Assembly: GCA_963575745.1 (NCBI GenBank)
Contig: CAUYUJ010010469.1
Location: 450,804-476,118 of the forward strand
Source of the DNA: Prorocentrum cordatum
Taxonomy: Eukaryota; Sar; Dinophyceae; Prorocentrales; Prorocentraceae
Direction of reading: 5' to 3'
DNA length: 25,315 nt
Positions 16,737 to 24,970 of the stretch are shown here, in pieces. Position numbers and translations under genes: made by a program. Position 1 is the stretch's first letter. Every line of letters begins with the position of its first letter. The notes beneath the pieces were generated by a model. That model had not been told where the DNA came from and ran no database searches. It worked only from the letters and a program-made list of their open reading frames with translations.

Positions 16737-17757
16737 GGGAGGAGGAGGAGGAGGAGGAGGAGGAGGAGGAGGAGGAGGAGGAGGAGGAGGAGGAGGAGGA
16801 GGGGCACGGAAGAGGATGGAAAAGCAGGGGGAGGAAGCAGGGAGAGGAGCAGGACGAGCGGTGGACAGACGGACGACGACGACGAGTGGGAACGACGAGA
16901 GGGAGGGACGACGACGAAGGACGAGGCGATCAACGAGGAAGAGGGGGAGGCAAGAGGAGAGAGGAGGAACAGGAGCAGGAGGAGGAGAGGATGAGGAGGA
17001 GGGGGCGGAGGAGGAGGAGGAGGAGGAGGGGAGAGAAAGGATGCGGAGTAGGAGAGGAGGAGGAGAGGAGGAGGAGGATGAGGAGAGGAGGCGGAGGAGG
17101 AGGAGGAAGAGGGAGGAGGGGGAGGAGGAGGAGGAGGAGAAGGAGGAGGGGCGAGGAGGAGGGGGAGGGGAGGAGGAGGAGGAGGAGGAGGAGGAGGAGA
17201 GAGGAGGAGGAGGAGGAGGAGGAGAGGAGCAGTGGAGAGGAGAGGGAGGAGGAGGAGGAGGTGGAGAGGCAGGTGGGGAGGAGGGCGAGGAACGAACACG
17301 AGGACTGATTTTTTTTTTTTTTTGAGGAGGAGGAGAGTAGATGAAGGAGGAGGAGAAAAGGAGAGGAGGATGATGAAGGAGGAGGGACCAGGAAGGGGAG
17401 GGGAGGAGGAGGAGGTGCCCTCCCCGAGCAGGGATAGGTTGGAAAAGGAAACGAGGAGGGGGGTCGGAGTAGGGAGAGGAGAGCGGTGGAGGAGGAGAAC
17501 GAGGGGAGGAAGAGGAAATGGAGGGGGGGGGGGGAGGGGGAGGGGGGGTGGAGGAGGACGAGTGAGAGGAAGAGCAAGAGGAGGAGGAGGAGGAGGAAGA
17601 ACAAGAGGAGGGGGAGGAGGAAGAAACAGAGGGGAAAAAAAAAGAGGAGGAGGGGGAAGAGGAAGAGGAGGAGCAGGAGGAGGAGGAGGGGGACAGACGA
17701 GCAGGAGGAGGATGAGGAGGAGAAGGAGGAGGAGGAGGAGGAGGAGTAGAAAGAAAA
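16737..17757. repeat. About 1 kb purine tract, (GGA)n and variants
   Basis: Almost every base on the plus strand is A or G for about 1 kb, mostly GGA/GAG/GGAGAGG. The main breaks are an ACGACGACGACGAG stretch near 16875, a T15 run at 17309-17323, and a mixed patch near 17415-17440. Minus-strand ORFs (Pro/Ser/Leu) across it are repeat shadows. Confidence 0.92.
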
Positions 17758-19234
17758 ACAGCGTGACATGAGCAACTACAATATGTATCAACGGTGCTGC
17801 AGTGCACTCTCCCGCCCCAGATCTTCCGCCACTAGTACACCCAAACATGTGTTTGATTGCGAAAATCGACGGGCAATGTAGTTTCATGTTTGCCGTTCTT
17901 CGTCCACTGTCACACCCTCCACCCGCCGCCGCAGCAAAACAACGTCGGCTTCCGCCCGACTTCCTCCGTGATCCCCTGTTCCCCACCATCTCCCCTCCCC
18001 ACGCTTCGCTTTCCGCGCGCCCTGTGTAAGCTCGGAGGTGTTCGGTGCAGGTAGGTGCGGGGTGAGCGGTGCACAGTCCACTGCGCGAGCTCTTGTCCTC
18101 AGCTGCGCGGTTCATTCCGCGCGTTAGCCCCCCCCTTCCTTTATGTTGTATATTCGGTGGATTCCGCCTGTCCCCCGAATGGGTGTTCTTCTTGTGCCCG
18201 ACGCGAGCTCGCTGCGGACTCGACGTGGGATCGATACGGAAACGCGTCGGATTCGACACGGATCCGACGCGTTCGACATGGCATGGATTCGACATGGATG
18301 CGACGCGGATTGCTGGCGTGGTGCGACAGACTGAGTAGGGCCGAGGGTCAGAGAGCGCCTTCCTCTGCAGGCCCACCAACAAAAATACGTCAAGGTGGTC
18401 AAAGCCTCGCCTGCTAAGCCGACGTGCGAAGTTTTGGCCTGATGCCTGGTTTGGTGCACCAGTCCCAGCGACCGAACAGGTTGGTTGCGCCCCTTGACGT
18501 CCGACCTGACCCCCGAGCCCTGCTCAAGACGAGGTCCTGCAATATGCAACATTGCGAAGGCCTTACGGCCGATGCCGCCGACCCTGTAGGCAGCGACGAC
18601 GAAGACAATGGAGGTAGAGGAGTCCAAGATACCCTCAGATGGTTCGAAGACGGCGCCAGATGCCTGCAAGGTCTTCCGAAGACGGCTCAAGAGGCCTCCT
18701 CCAGGGTTCGGGAACGGGGCCAGAGAGTGCCAAGATTGGCAAAGAGCGCCCCCAAGTGGCCCTGCTCAAGACGAGGTCCTGCAGTACAGTCGGACCGGAT
18801 TGGTAGGTCGACCCTGCCAGCTCAAGGGTACCCTTGTGTCCTGTGTCTCGCGACACGTGCCTTCTTACACTCCTACGGCGGTGTGGCCCTCGGAAGGGTC
18901 TTGTGTCCTCTCGCGTGCCCTATCCAATCAAGGCCGGCTGTATGTGCTGTTTTGTTGAATGTCGCTTGAATTTGGAGGCCATCTTGGGCGTGTCGTGGAG
19001 CACCCAGGGAGTACCAGGGGCTCGCAGAGAGAACGCACGGGCCTTGCCTGGGCCTTGCCTTCTCAGGCCTGTACATTCCACGTGAATTAGGGGGGAACAA
19101 AAGCACACAGACACAATTGATCGTCGACCCCCCCGAAAATATGGGAAAAACATGGGCAGTGAGGGGGAAGAGAGAAACCCTGAACATGTGGGAAAATATG
19201 GAAACTCTTGACGCTTCGCGTATCCCGACCAGTT
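17758..19234. other. Gene-poor stretch upstream of the relict spliced leaders
   Basis: No convincing gene. Small structures seen: a 6-bp hairpin GCGCGG-TTCATT-CCGCGC at 18105-18122; degenerate repeats of GATTCGACAYGGAT between about 18230 and 18315; a 5-4-5 hairpin GTGTC-TCGC-GACAC at 18843-18856; and several words ending in GCTCAAG (near 18522, 18690, 18764 and 18820). The last may be decayed spliced-leader ends or chance. Confidence 0.45.
18518..18783 (+). repeat. 24-bp direct repeat, two copies 242 bp apart
   Basis: Identical 24-bp words lie at 18518-18541 and 18760-18783, beginning CCCTGCTCAAG and ending GAGGTCCTGCA. The preceding G also matches. The sequence between the copies does not look repeated. 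They could be target-site-like or recombination repeats; nothing decides. Confidence 0.7.
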
Positions 19235-19280
19235 CCGTAGCCTCTGGCTCAAGCCCTGGCTCAAGCCGCTTTGGCTCAAG
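19235..19280 (+). other. Three tandem relict dinoflagellate spliced leaders
   Basis: The trans-spliced leader of dinoflagellate mRNAs starts CCGTAGCC and ends TTTTGGCTCAAG. Here 19235-19253 begins CCGTAGCC and ends TGGCTCAAG with two middle bases missing. It is followed directly by CCCTGGCTCAAG (19254-19265) and CCGCTTTGGCTCAAG (19266-19280), and then CC. Head-to-tail partial leaders are the known footprint of mRNAs that were trans-spliced, reverse transcribed, reinserted and trans-spliced again. A weaker fourth end (CCCAGCTCAAG) lies at 19314-19324. They sit about 160 bases before the ATG of the long gene and mark its 5' UTR. Identity is by reading; copies are degenerate. Confidence 0.75.
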
Positions 19281-19436
19281 CCGTCTCTGGGCCCTGGTCT
19301 CTCGGCCGGGTCTCCCAGCTCAAGGGGTTTCCCCTAGGAGTCTTTTGTGCCGCGCGTCTCCCCCGGGGCCGGGCCGCCATTGCAGACTCCCTGGATTCCT
19401 CTTCGTCGGCTACGTGCAGCGGCCCTCCTGCTTAGC

Positions 19437-20615
19437 ATGGAGGGGCGATCGATCGGCGATGGTCCTGCCATCCCTGGGGCGACGATGACCGCGGCACCAG
19501 TCGACGACTTTGGGGCCAGCGGACTGGCCGACTCAAGGCATCCTCACCCTGGATCACAGGACACCATCCCACCAGGGCAGCCGTCGCCCCCTGCTCCCTG
19601 GAATGGGAACGCTTCCGCCGACGCCTCATGCACACGAGAACCGTTGGCCTTCAGCCAAACGGGAGGGGGGGGTGACGCGTTCAACCCCTCGATGCACACT
19701 GATATTGCGACCTTCAGTCGCTTCCCTGGATTTGAGAACGGCAGGCATGATACTGGAGGAGGGGGTGATGCGTTCATCCCCGCGATGCACACTGATATTG
19801 CGACCTTCAGTCGCTTCCCTGGATCTGATAATGGCAGGCATGATGCCCTCCCGCCTAGCTTATCCCCCTCCCTCACCCCAACCCTTCCCATGCCCATTGC
19901 TGGGCGCCCAATATCCTTCTCTCCAGGCGGGGCTGTGCAGAGCTGGATCGCTCTCGGCGATGCCAGGATTACGGGGGGCGAGGGCCCCACTCCTGAACAA
20001 GCGAACCCCCGCGCGGATCCAGGTCCCCGTGGTCTGCAGTCTGGCGATAGGCAGAGGGATGCCTTCGGCGTTCGACCCAGGGGCCGCTGCGACGTGGAAG
20101 GGGGGACTAGGGAACTGGCCCCCCCAGGGGGTGTTCGCGAGGGCGTCGGGAGGGGAGACAGGCAGACGCCTGCCCTTGGTCCCGACTCGCTTCACAGAGG
20201 CTTGCGCCTTCACACCGCCGAACCTCCCCTCCTGGATGCTTCTGCGCCGAGTGAAGCAGCCTTCAGCTGCGAATTGAACACAGAAGATGGGCCTCCAGCC
20301 CTTGGAGCGACTTTTGACACATTTGACACAGCAGAACGGGCCTCCAGCTCGAGACTCCAAGGCGCACCCAGCCACCTCAGAGGTGACGAGCCTTCAGCTC
20401 GAGAATCGGAGGCGGCTCCAAGGGTTGCCGAGAGTGCCGACGGGCATGTGGCCTCGAGCGGCGAAGGGGGGGGGCCTCTCGCCCGCCGCCACTCCTGGAG
20501 TTGTCAGGGCCGAACACGCAGAAAACGGGCCTTCAGCCCGAGGAGCTTCCAGCGAGGCAGCAGCGCTGATCGCCCCAGCAACTGGGGGTGCCCCAAGTGG
20601 CCGCCTCGGAGCTGA
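19437..20615 (+). CDS. N-terminal part of a long repeat-rich gene, unknown function
   Basis: ATG 19437 is the first ATG after an in-frame TAG at 19335-19337 and lies downstream of the relict spliced leaders. The frame runs to 20615, but only the part up to the G9 tract (20466-20474) looks real. After that the protein similarity to downstream repeats continues in another frame. Visible: a 31-residue tandem repeat (GGGGDAFxPxMHTDIATFSR) and then Pro/Gly/Arg-rich sequence. From about 20281 comes the first of three long repeats (ERASSSRLQGAPSHLRGDEPSAR). No domain, signal peptide or membrane segment is recognised. Removing one G from the tract would join it to the 20287-24717 frame with the repeat register exactly preserved. 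Confidence 0.65.
   Translation: MEGRSIGDGPAIPGATMTAAPVDDFGASGLADSRHPHPGSQDTIPPGQPSPPAPWNGNASADASCTREPLAFSQTGGGGDAFNPSMHTDIATFSRFPGFENGRHDTGGGGDAFIPAMHTDIATFSRFPGSDNGRHDALPPSLSPSLTPTLPMPIAGRPISFSPGGAVQSWIALGDARITGGEGPTPEQANPRADPGPRGLQSGDRQRDAFGVRPRGRCDVEGGTRELAPPGGVREGVGRGDRQTPALGPDSLHRGLRLHTAEPPLLDASAPSEAAFSCELNTEDGPPALGATFDTFDTAERASSSRLQGAPSHLRGDEPSARESEAAPRVAESADGHVASSGEGGGPLARRHSWSCQGRTRRKRAFSPRSFQRGSSADRPSNWGCPKWPPRS
19665..19843 (+). repeat. 93-bp tandem repeat, two copies
   Basis: Copy 1 starts about 19665 and copy 2 about 19758; the shared GATGCACACTGATATTGCGACC words start at 19691 and 19784, exactly 93 bp apart. Each contains the hairpin GCGAC-CTTCA-GTCGC. In frame it is a 31-residue protein repeat. 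Confidence 0.88.
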
Positions 20616-21770
20616 GGTCGACGCCACGACCTGCCAACTCCCTGGATGCTCCCGAAATCCCGACGACTTTCGTCAGCCGCCCGCCCCCCAGTCGGACAAT
20701 CCCAGACATGGCGAGCCCGCAGCCCTTGATTCGCATGCTGAGCGATCCGTCAGCCCGAGGGCCCAAGGGGCAACTGGACGCAGCGGAATGGACATAGAAG
20801 TTGTGCCTACAGCCCTTGGAGTGACCCGCGACACGGCGGATGAACCTTCAGCTCGTGGTTCCACGGTTCTCGAGAGTGCTATTGGGCATGTGGCCTCGAG
20901 CCGCGACAGTCAACGCCTCGCGCCCGCAGCACTCCCTGGCATCGGCGGCCCTGCGCACCGACTGAACGGGCCTTCAGCCCGAGGAGCCCCCAGCGGGACT
21001 GCAGTGCTGACTGGCCCCGCAGCCTGGGGCGCCCCGAGCTGGCTGCTTGGCGCCGAGGGCGATGCATCGAACAGGCCACCCCCTAGGCACTCCTGGTTCA
21101 CCGAAGACTCTCGTCAGCCGCCTGCCCCCCAATCGGACTGTCGCGGACTCGACGAGCCGTCAGCTCGAGCGTCTCTCACTGAACGAGCCTTCAGCTCGAC
21201 CGTACAAGGCGTAGCGGGATGCAGCAGAATGGATATAGATGAGGGGCCTTCAGCCCTTGGAGCATCCAGTATCGCAGCAGAGCGAGCCTTCAGCTCGAGA
21301 CCCCAAGGCGCACCCAGCGATCTCAGAGGTGATGAGCCTTCAGCTCGAGATTCGGAGACGGCACCTGCAGTCCTCGGGAGTGCCGTTGGGCGGGCGGGCG
21401 CGAGTTGCGACGGGAGTCGCCGCGCGCCTGCCGCCCTCCCTGGAGTTGGCAGCATCGCGCACACAGGCGACGGGCCATCAGCCCGAGGAGCTCCCAGAGA
21501 GGCACCCCTGACCGACCCCGCGGCCCGGGGTGCCCCAAGTGGACCGCGCGGAGCCGAGGGCGATGCATCGAGTAGTCAACTCCCTGGGCGCTCCTGGAAC
21601 TCCGAAGACTTTCGTCAGACACCCGCCCCCCAGTCGGACAGTCGGGGAAGTGACGAGCCCGCAGCTCGAGATGCTCGCTCTGAACGAGCCTTCAGCTCGA
21701 GAGCCCAAGGCGCATCGGGAGGCAGCGGAGCGGACATAGAAGACGTGCCTTCAGCCCCCGCAGCAACCTG
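20260..21770 (+). repeat. Three long tandem protein repeats
   Basis: Units start about 20281, 20802 and 21240 and are about 440-530 bp. Each runs through the blocks (G)xPSALGA, GHVASS-type, LAPAALPGxG, GPSARGAPS, GAEGDAS, FRQPPAPQSD, DEPSAR, ERAFSS and MDIDE. Units differ at many positions, so they are old. The first unit crosses the frame change at 20466-20474. Confidence 0.82.
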
Positions 21771-24717
21771 TGATCCAATGGACTTAGATAGAAGCGCTGA
21801 GCCCGTGACCACGAGTGGAGGGGACCCTGCCCCTCTTGGGGCCCCCGGCGCTCCTCTCTCTGGAGGCGCGGGTGCCGACGCCAGAGTCGCGCCCAGCCCC
21901 CGCGCAGCAAACCTCATTCTAGAGACTGGCTTTCAGCCAGGAGGAAGAGAGCGAGAGACGGGTGATCCTGATGACAGCGGTCGCAGGGAGGCGCGCTCCT
22001 CCACGGAAATGATCGATCGTAATCGACCTTCCCTGGGAGCGACGGCTGGGTGGTCCATGGGCCTGCCTCGCTCGCCCAACGCTACCAGGATCTCTTCCGA
22101 TCCCGCGGTCGGGGCTGGTCCCCTGGTTGATCGGATCGACCGCGCCAGATCTCCGATCGCCGCTGCCGGATCGCCCCGTGCCCCCCCTCCCTCGCCCACC
22201 AGCTCCTCTCCCAACTTCTCCCCTCCCGACCCGCCCCTTGGGCTGGAGTGTCTTGGTGGCCCCTCTGGCGGGCGCCGCCGCGGCCTTGGGCGCCCGTCGC
22301 AAGATCGGGAACGGGGGCCCCTCCTTTGGACGGATCACGGCTTTCCTTTCGTGGTGAGTCAAGCAGCGCATGGGGGCCCCGTCTTGGCTGACCCGCCCTC
22401 CTACCCATCCCCAGACCTTGCCCTGGAGGAAGAATTGCGGATGGAGAACCAGCCCACCCCCTCAGATGCTGAGGGCCCCAGTCAAGCCCGGAGAGACAGA
22501 GGGCAATGCGATGCTGACCTCCACGCCCGGTGGTTGGATGCCACGGGGCACGCGAATGCTGATTGGGCAGCCAGTCGGGAGGCGGACGGACCCATGCGTG
22601 GCCCGCGCGTGGCGGGCGCCAGGGTCACTGGCAGGGGGGGTGCCATGAGTGCCCTCCGCCGGCACCTGGTGCGCATTGACGGTCCTTGGCGCGAGCTCCC
22701 CGACCGCGGAACACCGAGGACCCCGCGCGAGACCAGCAACCTTGAGCTCCTCGCGCACCACGCGTGGAGGGGGCACCGCCCAGGCCACCCAGGCATACGA
22801 GCCGACAGCCCCATGCGGGTGGCTCCAGCAGAAGCCGCCCTCCCTGGACTCGGCTCGCAGCTAGCCACTTCGGCCCCGATTCTCGCTATCCTGGATCACT
22901 CTTGGCTTGTCTGGTCCGTCACTGGAGGAGACTATGAAGGGCGTCTTGGAGGCGTGCAACCAGACCCGATACAGGTCCTTGCCTTTCGCTTTGCGAACAT
23001 CACCCATGACCCCAGCATAAGAAGGGGGAGGCTGGGCGCCGCCGACCCCTCCGTGACGGAAAGACAACTGGCGCGTCTCGAGTACGCTGCCATGGTTGCT
23101 GCCGCGCATTATTGCGACATAGGCATGGAGCTCCCGAGCGGATTCGACACAGATAGGATGCTCATGCCCACCAGATCTCCCGAAGACGCTGTTCCCCTGC
23201 GCAGTAGTGGCCCTAACCGAACAGACGGGACGCAGGACCCCACGGATGATGAGACCATGGAGTATGCGCACAGAGTCTTAACTCATGAGCGCAGACAAAA
23301 TATAGTCCACTTTCCGGACCACGGGGACGTCAGACAATGGGCCAACACGAGGGGGAACCTCGAACGGGCGGGGAACGACGTGCACTCGAGACGACAGGCA
23401 GGTAGAGGCCCAGTACCATGGGTAGAGCCCGCCCTCACATGGATAATTGCCAGCTCAACGGGCACCCCTGGAGTACCCACTCAAGGGAGCGACAGTAGCG
23501 ACAACGCGTGGCCCTGGTCCACCACAGCGCATAGGCTGCGGTTGCGGAACTTTTTCTGCCCGACGGAGCGATGTGATTTCTGCGGTACCTGGATGCTTCG
23601 AGACCCCACTGGACGATGCTGCATCACCTGCCACAGGTTGGCCAACCCCTGGAGCTACAACCAAGGGGAGCTGCGAACAGGTGACCTCCCGCAGAGTCAC
23701 CCAGACGCAGGCCCGGGCCAACCACCCAACAGGCACGCGCTCGACCTCCTGGACACCGCCTTGCTGTTGCAGCTTGTCAGAGCGGGCATGCGGTACGCCC
23801 CAATCGCAGAGCATCTCTGCTCCCCAAACCAGCCTGGCCCCTCCGACTTCACCCCGACCTGGCTCGTGGGCGAACTCCTGGGAGCTTGGAGACATATGGT
23901 GGCCCACGCCGCAGGCCTGCCTGAAATCTGGGCATGCGAAGACACCGTAGCCCTCGACGAATTCGGGAGCGATTGGCAACTCCGCACAGCAGCGGTCTCC
24001 CTTGCCTTACTCTGCTCTGCGCCAGGCTCCTGGGCCCTTAACGTCTGCCAGAAAATACGACGCGTCATCAGGACCAACCCCGAAGGACGACTATTCGGCT
24101 GGTTCCCTCCGCCTCTCTATCACGACGGCCCAGGCACGCACCCGCCATCGTATTGGAGGGTCCCCCAGTCTAGCAGGACAACCACAACCGTCTCCATAGG
24201 GCCGAACACCTTGGTGCACCTGGACGACCTCCGCTGGCTAAGATACGCCATCGGCGGGGATCACCTAGACCGCGCTATAAGCGACGCACGAGACGGCACG
24301 GACCTCAGCAGACGCTTGTGGCACAACAGAAACAGTCCACACTCCCAGACAGCCGAGGTCATGAGAGGTGCACTACAAGCAGCCGCACGCACCGACTGGC
24401 GCCCAATACAGGCCCAAATGGGACAGGGTACCCCCCTGGGAAACCTCGTCACAGACGCCGTTATCCGGCGCTTGGACACAGACAGTAGGGGTCAGGACCA
24501 AGTGTGCGCTGGGCGTCCCAGCGATGGGCGCTCTCCCATGGATGTGGACAACCCCTGTTGCGGCAGGACGAGCCACACGGGCGGAGAAGGGGTCGGAGCG
24601 AGATCCCCCCATAGACCCCCCCCCAGACCCGGTGGAAGGACTATCCCAAGCGGAACGCTCCCAGCGAAAAGCCTTCATCGACGAGGTGCGGAGGATCAGG
24701 AGGATGGTAGCCAGTAA
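20287..24717 (+). CDS. Main part of a long repeat-rich, zinc-ribbon-containing gene, unknown function
   Basis: 1476 residues from ATG 20287, but the true entry is probably by continuation from the 19437 frame at the G9 tract, so the first 60 residues are likely out of frame. Residues up to about 500 contain the long repeats (GPSARGAPS, PPAPQSD, SRMDIDE). Residues 500-700 are Pro/Ser/Arg-rich. From about residue 720 the sequence becomes globular: SAPILAILDHSWLVWSVTGG, then QVLAFRFANITHDPSI. A zinc-ribbon-like motif follows, Cys 1096/1099 and 1112/1115 (also Cys 1091 and 1111). After it comes an alpha-helical region (LLDTALLLQLVRAGMRYAPIAEHL; LVHLDDLRWLRYAIGGDHLDRAI). I do not recognise the family. 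The frame ends in an apparently out-of-frame tail after the C9 tract at 24616-24624. Confidence 0.75.
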   Translation: MGLQPLERLLTHLTQQNGPPARDSKAHPATSEVTSLQLENRRRLQGLPRVPTGMWPRAAKGGGLSPAATPGVVRAEHAENGPSARGASSEAAALIAPATGGAPSGRLGAEVDATTCQLPGCSRNPDDFRQPPAPQSDNPRHGEPAALDSHAERSVSPRAQGATGRSGMDIEVVPTALGVTRDTADEPSARGSTVLESAIGHVASSRDSQRLAPAALPGIGGPAHRLNGPSARGAPSGTAVLTGPAAWGAPSWLLGAEGDASNRPPPRHSWFTEDSRQPPAPQSDCRGLDEPSARASLTERAFSSTVQGVAGCSRMDIDEGPSALGASSIAAERAFSSRPQGAPSDLRGDEPSARDSETAPAVLGSAVGRAGASCDGSRRAPAALPGVGSIAHTGDGPSARGAPREAPLTDPAARGAPSGPRGAEGDASSSQLPGRSWNSEDFRQTPAPQSDSRGSDEPAARDARSERAFSSRAQGASGGSGADIEDVPSAPAATCDPMDLDRSAEPVTTSGGDPAPLGAPGAPLSGGAGADARVAPSPRAANLILETGFQPGGRERETGDPDDSGRREARSSTEMIDRNRPSLGATAGWSMGLPRSPNATRISSDPAVGAGPLVDRIDRARSPIAAAGSPRAPPPSPTSSSPNFSPPDPPLGLECLGGPSGGRRRGLGRPSQDRERGPLLWTDHGFPFVVSQAAHGGPVLADPPSYPSPDLALEEELRMENQPTPSDAEGPSQARRDRGQCDADLHARWLDATGHANADWAASREADGPMRGPRVAGARVTGRGGAMSALRRHLVRIDGPWRELPDRGTPRTPRETSNLELLAHHAWRGHRPGHPGIRADSPMRVAPAEAALPGLGSQLATSAPILAILDHSWLVWSVTGGDYEGRLGGVQPDPIQVLAFRFANITHDPSIRRGRLGAADPSVTERQLARLEYAAMVAAAHYCDIGMELPSGFDTDRMLMPTRSPEDAVPLRSSGPNRTDGTQDPTDDETMEYAHRVLTHERRQNIVHFPDHGDVRQWANTRGNLERAGNDVHSRRQAGRGPVPWVEPALTWIIASSTGTPGVPTQGSDSSDNAWPWSTTAHRLRLRNFFCPTERCDFCGTWMLRDPTGRCCITCHRLANPWSYNQGELRTGDLPQSHPDAGPGQPPNRHALDLLDTALLLQLVRAGMRYAPIAEHLCSPNQPGPSDFTPTWLVGELLGAWRHMVAHAAGLPEIWACEDTVALDEFGSDWQLRTAAVSLALLCSAPGSWALNVCQKIRRVIRTNPEGRLFGWFPPPLYHDGPGTHPPSYWRVPQSSRTTTTVSIGPNTLVHLDDLRWLRYAIGGDHLDRAISDARDGTDLSRRLWHNRNSPHSQTAEVMRGALQAAARTDWRPIQAQMGQGTPLGNLVTDAVIRRLDTDSRGQDQVCAGRPSDGRSPMDVDNPCCGRTSHTGGEGVGARSPHRPPPRPGGRTIPSGTLPAKSLHRRGAEDQEDGSQ

Positions 24718-24970
24718 CTCCGTCACCCCAGGTACGCGGTGGAGCAGAATCTTGGTCCCCTTCATATGGGGCACTGCGACCGATAGGGGTCGGAGCGTGC
24801 TCGAGCAGGCCTTTACGAGCAGCAACATTAGCACCGCCATCATCGACCAGGCAGCAGCTTGGTGGAGATCACGAGGCGTTCGCCCCTACAGAGATGCCCA
24901 GTTAGTACTCGCGTCGGAAGCAGACACATCGTCCAGGGCAGCCGGGTCACGCTCGAGGCTCCCGAAGTAG
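24626..24970 (+). CDS. Continuation of the long gene in frame +2
   Basis: After the C9 tract (24616-24624) the plausible protein moves one base forward: DPVEGLSQAERSQRKAFIDEV, then RRIRRMVASNSVTPGTRW, then a helical segment with paired Trp (QAAAWWRSRG). The former frame stops at 24715-24717. The +2 frame stops at 24968-24970, but before that another frame becomes the better candidate. No domain recognised. Real coding potential is inferred from composition only. Confidence 0.5.
   Translation, partial: DPVEGLSQAERSQRKAFIDEVRRIRRMVASNSVTPGTRWSRILVPFIWGTATDRGRSVLEQAFTSSNISTAIIDQAAAWWRSRGVRPYRDAQLVLASEADTSSRAAGSRSRLPK

Larger units (their letters stand above)
19641..21940. repeat. Hairpin family, 5-5-5 with CTTCA loop, about 15 copies
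   Basis: Perfect or nearly perfect 15-nt hairpins, mostly with loop CTTCA. Stems: TTGGC/GCCAA (19644-19658, extended on both sides), GCGAC/GTCGC (19707, 19800), GCAGC/GCTGC (20256), CGAGC/GCTCG (20387, 21153, 21184, 21283, 21654, 21685), CGGGC/GCCCG (20526, 20967, 21471) and CTGGC/GCCAG (21926). Shorter GGGC/GCCC forms lie at 20289 and 21244. Loops vary slightly (CTCCA, CGTCA, CATCA, CCGCA, TTTCA). Within the frame used they are read as RAFSS, EPSAR/GPSAR or TGFQPG, that is, in all three codon registers. Confidence 0.85.

Noticed and set aside
16625-18382. 585-codon minus-strand Pro/Leu/Ser frame
   Set aside because: Shadow of the 1-kb purine tract.
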